64,000 bases of DNA from Arsenophonus sp031446105 (GTDB lineage: Bacteria > Pseudomonadota > Gammaproteobacteria > Enterobacterales > Enterobacteriaceae), in contig CP132907.1 of assembly GCA_031446105.1 (NCBI GenBank), positions 124,001 to 188,000 on the forward strand, written 5' to 3'. A model generated the notes under the pieces. That model had not been told where the DNA came from, searched no databases, and was given only the letters and a program-made list of their open reading frames with translations. A program made the position numbers and the translations under genes. How positions within the stretch are numbered: position 1 is the first letter of the stretch; every line of letters begins with the position of its first letter. Positions 46,974-55,324 of the stretch are shown piece after piece.

Positions 46974-48013
46974 TTATTTTTATTTTATTGGATTTTTATG
47001 ATATTCTGTTTAAGAAAAAATAACTAAAGATTAAGATGTATAAATTATCTTAATATAAAATTTTATTATATTTTTTATAAAAATATTTTTTGTTTTTTAA
47101 AGAGTCATGAAATATTTAAATTTTATTAATTAATGTTTTATCAATGTTTTTTATCAATAAAATAATCCAATAAAATTTAGAATTATTTTTAGTAAAATCT
47201 CTAAATTATAAAATTTTATTAAAAATATTATTTTAAGTAAGTATTATTTTTATTAATGAATATATTCATAAATAATTATAAATTATAAATATGTGCTTTA
47301 ATTTTTAGAAGTTACAATTCTGTATGATAATATAACACTATTTATTTTTGTTTTAATAAAAAAATTATATTTTTCTATTTTAATATAATTTTTAAAAAAT
47401 TATTAAAGTTTAAAAAATAAACTGTATTTTTTTTTAAAAATATTATAATATTAAAAAGCAAAATTTATATAAATAAAAATTTTTTATGTATTAATACTGT
47501 TTATTTTGAAAATTTAAAAAACATAATTTTTTTATATAATATATAAAAATTATTTAATTTCAATTAAATTAATACAAAATTTTTAGTAGTAAAAGTAGTA
47601 AATATAATTAATTCTTAAAATAAATTTTATTAAAATAATTTATAGATTAATTTTTTTATAATTCATTTATTTTTAAGATAAAATATAATTAATATTTATA
47701 AATTGGCATTAGTTAATTGACATTTTTCAAAAAATAATTTTTTATTTCATATTGTGATTTTCAGAGAAACAGTATTAATACATAAAAAAAATTTTATAAA
47801 AATTTATTACTTAATTGTATTTATTAGTTTTATAATAAAGATTATTATATATAATAAAAATTTAATATTTTTTTAAAAAAATAGAGATTTTTTAAAGTAG
47901 ATGATTCATAGATAATTTAAATAAAAAGTATATATTTTTATAGCGACAGTATGTATAAAATATAGTATTCTTTACTTTATTTATTCAACATAGTTGAAAA
48001 AGAGGTTCATCTT
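46974..48013. other. Gene desert at the former yhbY-rlmE locus
   Basis: The 1040 bases between greA and ftsH are close in size to the yhbY-rlmE segment of E. coli, but no rlmE (23S rRNA 2'-O-methyltransferase) reading frame remains. A hairpin at 47030-47054 may end greA. Confidence 0.55.
47030..47054 (+). terminator. Possible terminator after greA
   Basis: ATTAAGAT (47030-47037) pairs with ATCTTAAT (47047-47054), extended by one G-T pair, with a seven-base loop. It lies 57 bases after the greA stop. The T tract is poor. Confidence 0.3.
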
Positions 48014-49897
48014 TTGAGTGACATGGCGAAAAACCTTATTTTATGGGTAATCATTGCAGTAGTCCTGATGTCTCTGTTCCAGAGTTTTGCTTCTAATGAT
48101 TCTAATAGTCGTAGAGTCGATTATTCTACATTTATGAATGAATTGATTCAGGATCAGATTCGTGAAGTACGTATTTCTGATCGTGAAATTAATGTTAAAA
48201 AAACAGATAATAATCGTTATACAACTTATATTCCAGTTAGAGAAGATCCCAAATTATTAGATACATTACTTGAAAGACGTGTTACAGTTATTGGTGAACC
48301 ACCTCAAGAACAAAGTTTTTTAGCAACTATTTTTATTTCTTGGTTTCCTATGTTGTTATTAATTGGAGTTTGGATATTTTTTATGCGTCAGATGCAAGGA
48401 GGTGGAGGAAAAGGTGCTTTATCTTTTGGTAAAAGTAAAGCGCGTATGTTAACAGAAGATCAGATAAAAACAACTTTTGCAGATGTTGCTGGTTGTGATG
48501 AAGCAAAAGAAGAAGTTAGTGAATTAGTCGAATATTTACGTGAACCAGGACGGTTTCAGAAATTGGGTGGAAAAATTCCCAAGGGAATTTTAATGATAGG
48601 ACCGCCAGGTACTGGTAAAACTTTGTTGGCTAAAGCAATTGCTGGTGAAGCAAAAGTTCCATTTTTTACTATTTCAGGTTCAGATTTTGTAGAAATGTTT
48701 GTTGGTGTTGGTGCATCTCGTGTTCGTGATATGTTTGAACAAGCAAAAAAATCAGCGCCTTGTATAATTTTTATTGATGAAATAGATGCTGTAGGCCGTC
48801 AACGTGGTGCAGGTTTAGGGGGTGGGCATGATGAACGTGAACAGACTCTTAATCAAATGTTAGTAGAGATGGATGGGTTTGAAGGCAATGAAGGCATCAT
48901 TGTCATAGCAGCAACAAATCGTCCAGATGTTTTGGATCCAGCATTATTGCGTCCTGGACGCTTTGATCGTCAAGTCGTTGTTGGTTTGCCTGATGTACGC
49001 GGTCGCGAACAAATTTTAAACGTTCATATGCGACGTGTGCCATTAGATCCAAGTGTTGATGCTTCAATTTTAGCAAGAGGAACACCAGGTTTTTCTGGTG
49101 CTGATTTAGCCAATTTAGTTAATGAAGCAGCGCTTTTTGCGGCACGAGCAAATAAATCTGTTGTTAGCATGGAAGAATTTGAGAAATCAAAAGATAAAAT
49201 TATGATGGGTGCTGAACGTCGTTCTATGGTTATGACAGAAAAACAAAAAGAATCTACTGCTTATCATGAAGCAGGTCATGCTATTATTGGACGACTTGTA
49301 CCAGATCATGATCCTGTTCATAAAGTTACTATTATACCTCGTGGTCGTGCGTTAGGAGTGACCTTTTTTTTACCAGAAGGTGATCAAATTAGTACAAGCC
49401 GTCAAAAAGTAGAGAGTCAAATTTCAACACTTTATGGTGGAAGATTAGCAGAAGAAATGATTTATGGTGAAGATAAAGTATCTACTGGTGCATCAAATGA
49501 TATTAAAGTAGCAACTAATCTTGCTCGTAATATGGTGACACAATGGGGTTTTTCCCAAAGATTAGGACCATTACTTTATGCTGAAGAAGAAACTGAAATT
49601 TTTCTTGGTCGTTCAGTAGGTAAAGCAAATCAAATATCTGATGAAACTGCTCGTATTATTGATGAAGAAATAAAAGAAATTGTTAATAGAAATTATAAGC
49701 GTGCTCGTCAAATTTTAAATAATCATATGGATATTTTGCATGCAATGAAAGATGCATTAATGAAATATGAAACTATTGATGCTCATCAAATAGATGATTT
49801 AATGAATCGTCGTGTTGTTAGGGCTCCAGAAGGATGGGATAAAAATAATTCTATTCCTAAATTCTCATCGCAATCAGATAATCCTTCTTTAAATTAA
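48014..49897 (+). CDS. ftsH: ATP-dependent zinc metalloprotease FtsH
   Basis: Inner-membrane AAA+ protease that degrades LpxC, sigma-32 and misassembled membrane proteins, 627 residues. It has two N-terminal membrane spans (about 8-25 and 100-122) flanking a periplasmic domain. The AAA domain has Walker A GPPGTGKT at 196-203, Walker B IIFIDEIDAVG and the second region of homology. The protease site HEAGH has His418, Glu419 and His422. The start is TTG 48014: AGAGG at 48001-48005 is eight bases from it but 17 from ATG 48023. The C-terminal tail is about 20 residues shorter than in E. coli. It is one of the best conserved proteins here. Confidence 0.97.
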   Translation: MSDMAKNLILWVIIAVVLMSLFQSFASNDSNSRRVDYSTFMNELIQDQIREVRISDREINVKKTDNNRYTTYIPVREDPKLLDTLLERRVTVIGEPPQEQSFLATIFISWFPMLLLIGVWIFFMRQMQGGGGKGALSFGKSKARMLTEDQIKTTFADVAGCDEAKEEVSELVEYLREPGRFQKLGGKIPKGILMIGPPGTGKTLLAKAIAGEAKVPFFTISGSDFVEMFVGVGASRVRDMFEQAKKSAPCIIFIDEIDAVGRQRGAGLGGGHDEREQTLNQMLVEMDGFEGNEGIIVIAATNRPDVLDPALLRPGRFDRQVVVGLPDVRGREQILNVHMRRVPLDPSVDASILARGTPGFSGADLANLVNEAALFAARANKSVVSMEEFEKSKDKIMMGAERRSMVMTEKQKESTAYHEAGHAIIGRLVPDHDPVHKVTIIPRGRALGVTFFLPEGDQISTSRQKVESQISTLYGGRLAEEMIYGEDKVSTGASNDIKVATNLARNMVTQWGFSQRLGPLLYAEEETEIFLGRSVGKANQISDETARIIDEEIKEIVNRNYKRARQILNNHMDILHAMKDALMKYETIDAHQIDDLMNRRVVRAPEGWDKNNSIPKFSSQSDNPSLN

Positions 49898-49989
49898 TAA
49901 AGAGGGTATAAGTTTTTAAAAAAAATTTTATAAATTAAAAATATATAATTATTAATTATTAAGAGTGTTTTTTATGCAGAGTTCTATTC

Positions 49990-50030
49990 AATAAAACCCC
50001 AGGTTTTCCTGGGGTTTTATTTATTAGCAT
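49990..50030 (+). terminator. Strong GC-containing terminator between ftsH and folP
   Basis: Arms 49990-50003 and 50008-50021 form a perfect 14-bp stem (core ACCCCAGG/CCTGGGGT) with a TTTT loop, followed by a TTTATTTATT tail. It lies 92 bases after ftsH and 31 before folP, so it should separate ftsH from folP-glmM or attenuate into them. Confidence 0.85.
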
Positions 50031-50051
50031 TATTTATTTTAAAAGGTAATT

Positions 50052-50888
50052 ATGAAAATTAGTACAAGAAAAATAAATCTTAATCTTGATTATCCTATTG
50101 TTATGGGAATATTAAATTTAACTCCAGATTCTTTTTTTGATGGTGGGATATATAATCGTTATGAAAATATTTTTCAGCGTGTTGCCAGTATGGTTAAAGA
50201 TGGTGCATCGATCGTTGATATTGGCGGAGAATCAACACGTCCTGGTGCTAGAGAAGTCAATGTACAGGAAGAGCTTGATCGTGTAATGCCTACAATTGAA
50301 AAAATAGTTTCTAGATTTGATGTTTTTATTTCTATTGATACTTCTAAAGCTATTGTTATGCAAGAAGCAGCAAAAGCTGGTGTTCATATGATTAACGATA
50401 TTAGATCATTGCATGGAAAAGGTGCGTTAAAAATAGCAGCTGAAATTGGATTACCAGTTTGCATTATGCATATGTTAGGTCAACCTAAAATTATGCAAAA
50501 AATAGCAAGTTATAAAAATGTAGTTCAACAAGTAAAAAAATATTTATTAAATGAAATTAAACGTTGTGAAGTAGGTGGAATTAAAAAAACACATTTAATT
50601 ATTGATCCCGGTTTTGGTTTTGGTAAAAATTTAGAGCATAATTATCAATTATTAGCTAATTTAAATGAATTTCATAACTTAGGAGTACCATTATTAGTTG
50701 GTTTATCTCGTAAATCTATGATTGGTGAGTTATTAAATATATCATTAAAAGAACGATTAATTGGTAGCGTTGCATGTGCAGTTATTGCTGCTATTAATGG
50801 AGCAAATATTATTAGGGTGCACGATACAAAAGAAACTGTGCAGGCTATGAAAATTGTTCAAGCAACTCTTTCTAGGAAAAAGAAATAA
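50052..50888 (+). CDS. folP: Dihydropteroate synthase
   Basis: Condenses p-aminobenzoate with hydroxymethyl-dihydropterin diphosphate in folate synthesis, and is the sulfonamide target. It is 278 residues (E. coli 282), a TIM barrel. The signature MGILNLTPDSFFDGG is at about 18-32, DIGGESTRPGA at 56-66, and the C-terminal RVHDTKETVQAM holds the phosphate-binding Arg-x-His. GFGFGKNLEHNY is conserved. AAAAGGT precedes the ATG at 50052. It is followed after six bases by glmM, as in E. coli. Folate supply is a possible contribution to the host, which is inference. Confidence 0.97.
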   Translation: MKISTRKINLNLDYPIVMGILNLTPDSFFDGGIYNRYENIFQRVASMVKDGASIVDIGGESTRPGAREVNVQEELDRVMPTIEKIVSRFDVFISIDTSKAIVMQEAAKAGVHMINDIRSLHGKGALKIAAEIGLPVCIMHMLGQPKIMQKIASYKNVVQQVKKYLLNEIKRCEVGGIKKTHLIIDPGFGFGKNLEHNYQLLANLNEFHNLGVPLLVGLSRKSMIGELLNISLKERLIGSVACAVIAAINGANIIRVHDTKETVQAMKIVQATLSRKKK

Positions 50889-50894
50889 ATAATT

Positions 50895-52232
50895 ATGAAT
50901 AAACGCAAATATTTTGGCACTGATGGTATTCGTGGAAAAGTAGGAGAGAATCCAATTACTCTTGATTTTGTTTTAAAATTAGGTTGGGCAGCTGGGAAGG
51001 TTTTAGCTCGGAATGGTTCTCAAAAAATTATTATAGGTAAAGATACACGTATTTCAGGTTATATGCTAGAATCTTCTTTAAAAGCAGGTCTTTTTGCTGC
51101 TGGATTATCAGCTGAATTAACGGGCCCCATTCCAACACCAGCAATTGCTTATTTGACCCGAATATGTCGTGCGGGTGCAGGGATTGTTATTTCAGCTTCA
51201 CATAATCCTTATTATGATAATGGTATTAAATTTTTTTCTATTCATGGAACTAAATTACCAGATGATATTGAAAAAGCGATAGAAGCAGAAATAGAAAAAC
51301 CACTTATTTGTGTAAAATCTGTAAAATTAGGGAAAGAAAGTCGTATTTTTGATGCTGCTCGACGTTATATAGAATATTGTAAAGGCACTTTTCCAAGTAA
51401 TCAAACTTTAAATGGATTAAAAATTGTTTTAGATTGTGCTAATGGTGCAACATATCATATTGCACCCAACGTGTTGAGTGAGCTTCATGCAGAAGTTATT
51501 ACAATTGCTTGTAAACCTAATGGTTTTAATATAAATGATGGTTGTGGTGCAACTAATGTATCTATGTTGCAAAAGTATGTTATAAAAGAAAAAGCCGATT
51601 TAGGACTTGCATTTGATGGTGATGGTGATCGAGTAATCATGGTTGATCATCGAGGTAATAAAATAGATGGTGATCAAATTCTTTATATTATTGCCCGTGA
51701 TGCACTTCGACAAGGTGAATTACGTGGTGGTGTTGTTGGTACTTTTATGAGTAATATTGGATTAGAATTAGCATTAAAACAATTAGATATTCCATTTCTT
51801 CGCACAAAAGTAGGTGATCGTTATGTTTTTGAAAAACTAAAAGAGCAAGGATGGCGTTTTGGTGCTGAAAATTCAGGACATATTATTTTGCTTGATAAAA
51901 CAACAACAGGTGACGGTATTATTGCTAGTTTACAAGTATTAAGTGCAATGATTCGCAATGATATGAGTCTTTATGATCTTTGTTATGAAATAGAATTAAT
52001 TCCTCAAGTATTGATAAATATAAATTTTTCTGGTACACATAACCCATTAGATACAAAAGATGTTTTAAATGTTGTTAAACAAGTTGAGCAGGAATTAGAC
52101 GGTAGAGGAAGAGTTTTATTGCGCAAATCAGGTACAGAACCCATAATTCGTATTATGGTAGAAGGTGAAAATAAAAAACAACTTACTATCATGGCTAATC
52201 GTATTGCAGATGTAGTAAATCAAGTTAAATAA
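50895..52232 (+). CDS. glmM: Phosphoglucosamine mutase
   Basis: Converts glucosamine-6-phosphate to glucosamine-1-phosphate for UDP-GlcNAc, hence for peptidoglycan and LPS. It is 445 residues, identical in length to E. coli. The phosphoserine is Ser102 in ISASHNPYYDNG. The Mg loop FDGDGDRV has Asp240, Asp242 and Asp244. The sugar-binding GAENSGHI and phosphate-binding RKSGTEPIIRIM are present. It lies six bases after folP, so the two are one transcript. Confidence 0.98.
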   Translation: MNKRKYFGTDGIRGKVGENPITLDFVLKLGWAAGKVLARNGSQKIIIGKDTRISGYMLESSLKAGLFAAGLSAELTGPIPTPAIAYLTRICRAGAGIVISASHNPYYDNGIKFFSIHGTKLPDDIEKAIEAEIEKPLICVKSVKLGKESRIFDAARRYIEYCKGTFPSNQTLNGLKIVLDCANGATYHIAPNVLSELHAEVITIACKPNGFNINDGCGATNVSMLQKYVIKEKADLGLAFDGDGDRVIMVDHRGNKIDGDQILYIIARDALRQGELRGGVVGTFMSNIGLELALKQLDIPFLRTKVGDRYVFEKLKEQGWRFGAENSGHIILLDKTTTGDGIIASLQVLSAMIRNDMSLYDLCYEIELIPQVLININFSGTHNPLDTKDVLNVVKQVEQELDGRGRVLLRKSGTEPIIRIMVEGENKKQLTIMANRIADVVNQVK

Positions 52233-52492
52233 ATAAAATATACTTTTTATAAAAATACTTTAATGCATAGTTTTTATAATTTGTTTTGGAACTTTGAATT
52301 GCATTAATTAATTGATTTTTATTATATTTTTTAAAAAATAGATTTTTATATTAAATAAAATAACGCAATAAAATAATCTTGATTTTTAAGTATGGTTTAG
52401 ATAAAATCTATTATTCTTTTATGTAATTAAATTTATCTATAAATTTTATATAAATTAATTTTTTATATTTTATTAAAAATAGGTTTTCATTT

Positions 52493-52837
52493 ATGTATGT
52501 AATTATTTTATTGTTTTTTTTATTAATTTCAATATCTTTAATTGCTATAATTATTTTGCAACAGGGAAAAGGTACTGATAATATTGGGCCTGCATTTCAT
52601 ATAGCTAATTCTGCGACATTATTTAGTTCATCAGGATTAAATAAATTTATGATCTTAATGACTGTAGTTTTTGCAACATTATTTTTTATTATTAGTTTAA
52701 TTTTAGGAAATTTAACAGCTCAAAAAAATATTACTATTAATAAGTGGGAAAATATTTCCGAACCTTTAAAAGATGAAAAAATAGATAAATTGGTAATATC
52801 TCCTAAATCGACAACAATTGATGTTCCTAAAAATTAA
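52493..52837 (+). CDS. secG: Protein translocase subunit SecG
   Basis: Accessory subunit of the SecYEG channel, 114 residues (E. coli 110). There are two membrane spans (about 1-22 and 54-72) joined by the conserved cytoplasmic loop LQQGKGTDNIGPAF and SSSGLNKFM. The C-terminal tail after residue 80 is hydrophilic and diverged. A 260-base A/T spacer separates it from glmM. tRNA-Leu follows 60 bases downstream as in E. coli (secG-leuU) and is probably on the same transcript. Confidence 0.95.
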   Translation: MYVIILLFFLLISISLIAIIILQQGKGTDNIGPAFHIANSATLFSSSGLNKFMILMTVVFATLFFIISLILGNLTAQKNITINKWENISEPLKDEKIDKLVISPKSTTIDVPKN

Positions 52838-52897
52838 ATTAAAAATTTAAATAAATTTCAGATGATAGAGAAATTATTTTTACGAGCAATTTTTATG

Positions 52898-52985
52898 GCC
52901 GAGGTGGTGAAAATGGTATACACGCTATCTTGAGGGGGTAGTACCTTTCAGTATAGGTATGCGGGTTCGAAACCCGCCCTCGGCA
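52898..52985 (+). tRNA. leuU: tRNA-Leu (GAG)
   Basis: An 88-base class II tRNA. The acceptor GCCGAGG pairs with CCTCGGC, the anticodon stem CTATC/GGTAG has loop TTGAGGG (anticodon GAG), a long variable arm follows, and the T stem is GCGGG/CCCGC. The discriminator is A. CCA is not encoded (AAAA follows). It corresponds to E. coli leuU after secG. Confidence 0.97.
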
Positions 52986-53004
52986 AAATTTAAAAAATAA
53001 AAAC

Positions 53005-53033
53005 TTGCATTTTTTATATTACAACAGTATAAT
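53005..53033 (+). promoter_or_regulatory. Promoter of the initiator tRNA
   Basis: TTGCAT at 53005-53010 and a perfect TATAAT at 53028-53033 are separated by exactly 17 bases. The -10 ends 16 bases before the mature tRNA. It is the clearest sigma-70 promoter by eye in the window. Confidence 0.7.
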
Positions 53034-53049
53034 AAATAAAATTTTTAGA

Positions 53050-53126
<77 letters not shown>

Positions 53127-53782
53127 ATTATGATTTATGTTAATTTTTACAAAAAATTTTTATTATTTTTAAAAATAAAAAATATGTAATAATGAATTAT
53201 ATTAAAAATGTGATAAAATTATATAATTTTTAAAATATTTAACAAACTTTTATTTAGTACAAAAAAGAAAACTGGGCTATTAGCCCTTTTTTTATGTTTT
53301 ATCTTTTATGAAATATTTTTTATAAAATATAGCAAAAAATCGATAAAATTAATATTTTTATGTTATTAATTATAAAAAACTTATTTTTTAATTTATAAAA
53401 CGAATTGTAGGTATATTTAAAGTTAATTATAAAAATAATGTAATTATAAAATGATAAAACGTATCTTAATGATTATTTAAATGCAGCATTAAATATTAAA
53501 AAAATATTATTCATTTATATTTCAGAAATTTTTGTATCATTTTTTTTATTTTTATTTGTTATTAAAATTTTATTTTTTAAAAATAATATTATATTAAAAA
53601 TATATTTTAAAATATTAATATAGCATTTTTTTAGATAGAAAAATATTTTAAAATCCATATTAATGCAATAGTTAAACTTATTTATCAATAATCATAAAAT
53701 GATCATAATAATTCAATATTTTTATTAATATCTGAAAGTGAGTTTAGTACCTAACTTTTTATAAAGTTTCGAGGCAACTAGA
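53127..53782. other. Spacer tRNA-fMet to nusA, former argG/rimP region
   Basis: About 650 bases with no gene. E. coli has rimP (30S maturation) directly upstream of nusA. A terminator at 53274-53293 ends the tRNA unit, so nusA-infB needs a promoter in the right part, which I could not pin down. Confidence 0.5.
53274..53293 (+). terminator. Rho-independent terminator after tRNA-fMet
   Basis: GGGCT pairs with AGCCC around an ATT loop, followed by seven T. It sits about 150 bases downstream of the tRNA, which is longer than needed, so some processing of the transcript is implied. Confidence 0.8.
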
Positions 53783-55303
53783 ATGAATAAAGAAGTTCTA
53801 GCTGTTGTCGAGGCGGTTTCTAATGAGAAATCTCTTCCTCGTGAAAAAATATTTGAGGCACTTGAAACTGCTTTAGCAACAGCTACTAAAAAAAAATATG
53901 AACAAGAAATTGATATCCGTACTAATATTAATCGAAAAACAGGAGATTTTGATACATTTCGACGTTGGTTAGTAGTGAATGAAGTTACTCAACCTACATT
54001 AGAAATTACGTTAGATGCTGCAAAATTTGAAAATTCAAAAATTAATTTAGGAGATTATGTAGAAGAACAAATAAAATCAGTAATTTTTGATAGAATTACA
54101 ACTCAAACAGCAAAACAAGTGATTGTTCAAAAAGTACGTGAAGCTGAAAGAGCTATGGTTGTTGAAAAATTTCGTGAACGAAAAGGTCAAATTATTACTG
54201 GAGTAGTAAAAAAAGTTAATCGTGAAAATATTATTTTAGATTTAGGTCATAATGCAGAAGGTGTGATTTTAAAAGAAGATATGTTACCACGTGAAAATTT
54301 TCATTCTGGCGATCGTCTGCGTGGTGTATTATATGCTTTACGTCCAGAAGCTAGAGGGGCACAATTATTTATTACACGGTCTAGAACTGAAATGTTAATC
54401 GAATTATTTAGAATTGAAGTATCTGAGATTAACGAAGAGATTATTGAAATAAAAACTGCTGCTCGTGATCCTGGTTCACGCGCAAAAATTGCAGTGAAAA
54501 CTAATGATAAACGTATTGATCCAATAGGTGCTTGTGTTGGTATGCGTGGTGCAAGAGTGCAGGCAGTATCAAGTGAACTTGATGGTGAGCGTATTGATAT
54601 TGTACTTTGGGATGAAAATCCGGCACAATTTGTCATTAATGCTATGTCGCCTGCTGATGTAATTTCTATTGTAGTCGATGAAGATAAATGTACGATGGAT
54701 ATTGCTGTTGAAAGTAATAATTTATCGCAAGCAATTGGTCGTAATGGTCAAAATGTTCGTTTAGCTTCTCAGTTATTAAAAAATCATCGTAGGGATAATA
54801 GATGGGAATTAAATATTATGACTACAGAAGAACTTAAAGCTAAACATCAGGAAGAAGCATATATATCTATTAATACTTTCACTAAATATCTTGATATTGA
54901 TCATAAATTCGCTTCTCTTCTTGTTGAGGAGGGTTTTTCTACCTTAGAAGAATTGGCTTATGTGCCAATTGATGAATTATTAGAAATTAAAGGTCTTAAT
55001 GAAAAAACCATTCAAATATTACGTGAAAAAGCAAAAGCTGCATTAACTACATTAAAATTAGCTAAGAAAAAAAATATGGGAGGAAATAAAAATCAACCAA
55101 CTGATCATTTATCAAAATTATGGTGTGTAAATGAGTCATTAGCAATAAAGCTTGCCAATCATGGTATTTCTACGTTAGAAGATCTTGCTGAACAAGGTAT
55201 TGATGATTTAAAAGATATTGAAAAAGGTATGGATGATGCACAAGCTGGTGAAATTATTATGGCAGCACGTAATATTTGTTGGTTTGGAAATGATTCAAAA
55301 TAA
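53783..55303 (+). CDS. nusA: Transcription termination/antitermination factor NusA
   Basis: RNA-polymerase-binding factor for pausing, termination and rRNA antitermination, 506 residues (E. coli 495). Order: N-terminal polymerase-binding domain (about 1-130), S1 (about 135-200), KH1-KH2 (about 230-345, with GACVGMRGARVQAVS and AIGRNGQNVRLASQL), then two acidic repeats AR1 and AR2 in the C-terminal third. Between the KH2 end (Leu331) and Trp341 there are nine residues, LKNHRRDNR, where E. coli has two. AR2 starts LSKLWCVNE and ends ICWFGNDSK. GAGG precedes the ATG at 53783. It is followed by infB. Confidence 0.97.
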   Translation: MNKEVLAVVEAVSNEKSLPREKIFEALETALATATKKKYEQEIDIRTNINRKTGDFDTFRRWLVVNEVTQPTLEITLDAAKFENSKINLGDYVEEQIKSVIFDRITTQTAKQVIVQKVREAERAMVVEKFRERKGQIITGVVKKVNRENIILDLGHNAEGVILKEDMLPRENFHSGDRLRGVLYALRPEARGAQLFITRSRTEMLIELFRIEVSEINEEIIEIKTAARDPGSRAKIAVKTNDKRIDPIGACVGMRGARVQAVSSELDGERIDIVLWDENPAQFVINAMSPADVISIVVDEDKCTMDIAVESNNLSQAIGRNGQNVRLASQLLKNHRRDNRWELNIMTTEELKAKHQEEAYISINTFTKYLDIDHKFASLLVEEGFSTLEELAYVPIDELLEIKGLNEKTIQILREKAKAALTTLKLAKKKNMGGNKNQPTDHLSKLWCVNESLAIKLANHGISTLEDLAEQGIDDLKDIEKGMDDAQAGEIIMAARNICWFGNDSK

Positions 55304-55324
55304 TTTGTGGTAGGAAGGGATAGA

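Noticed and set aside
55307..55324. GTG start for infB
   Set aside because: It would place the good ribosome site AGGAAGGGA inside the coding region; ATG 55325 is correctly spaced after it.
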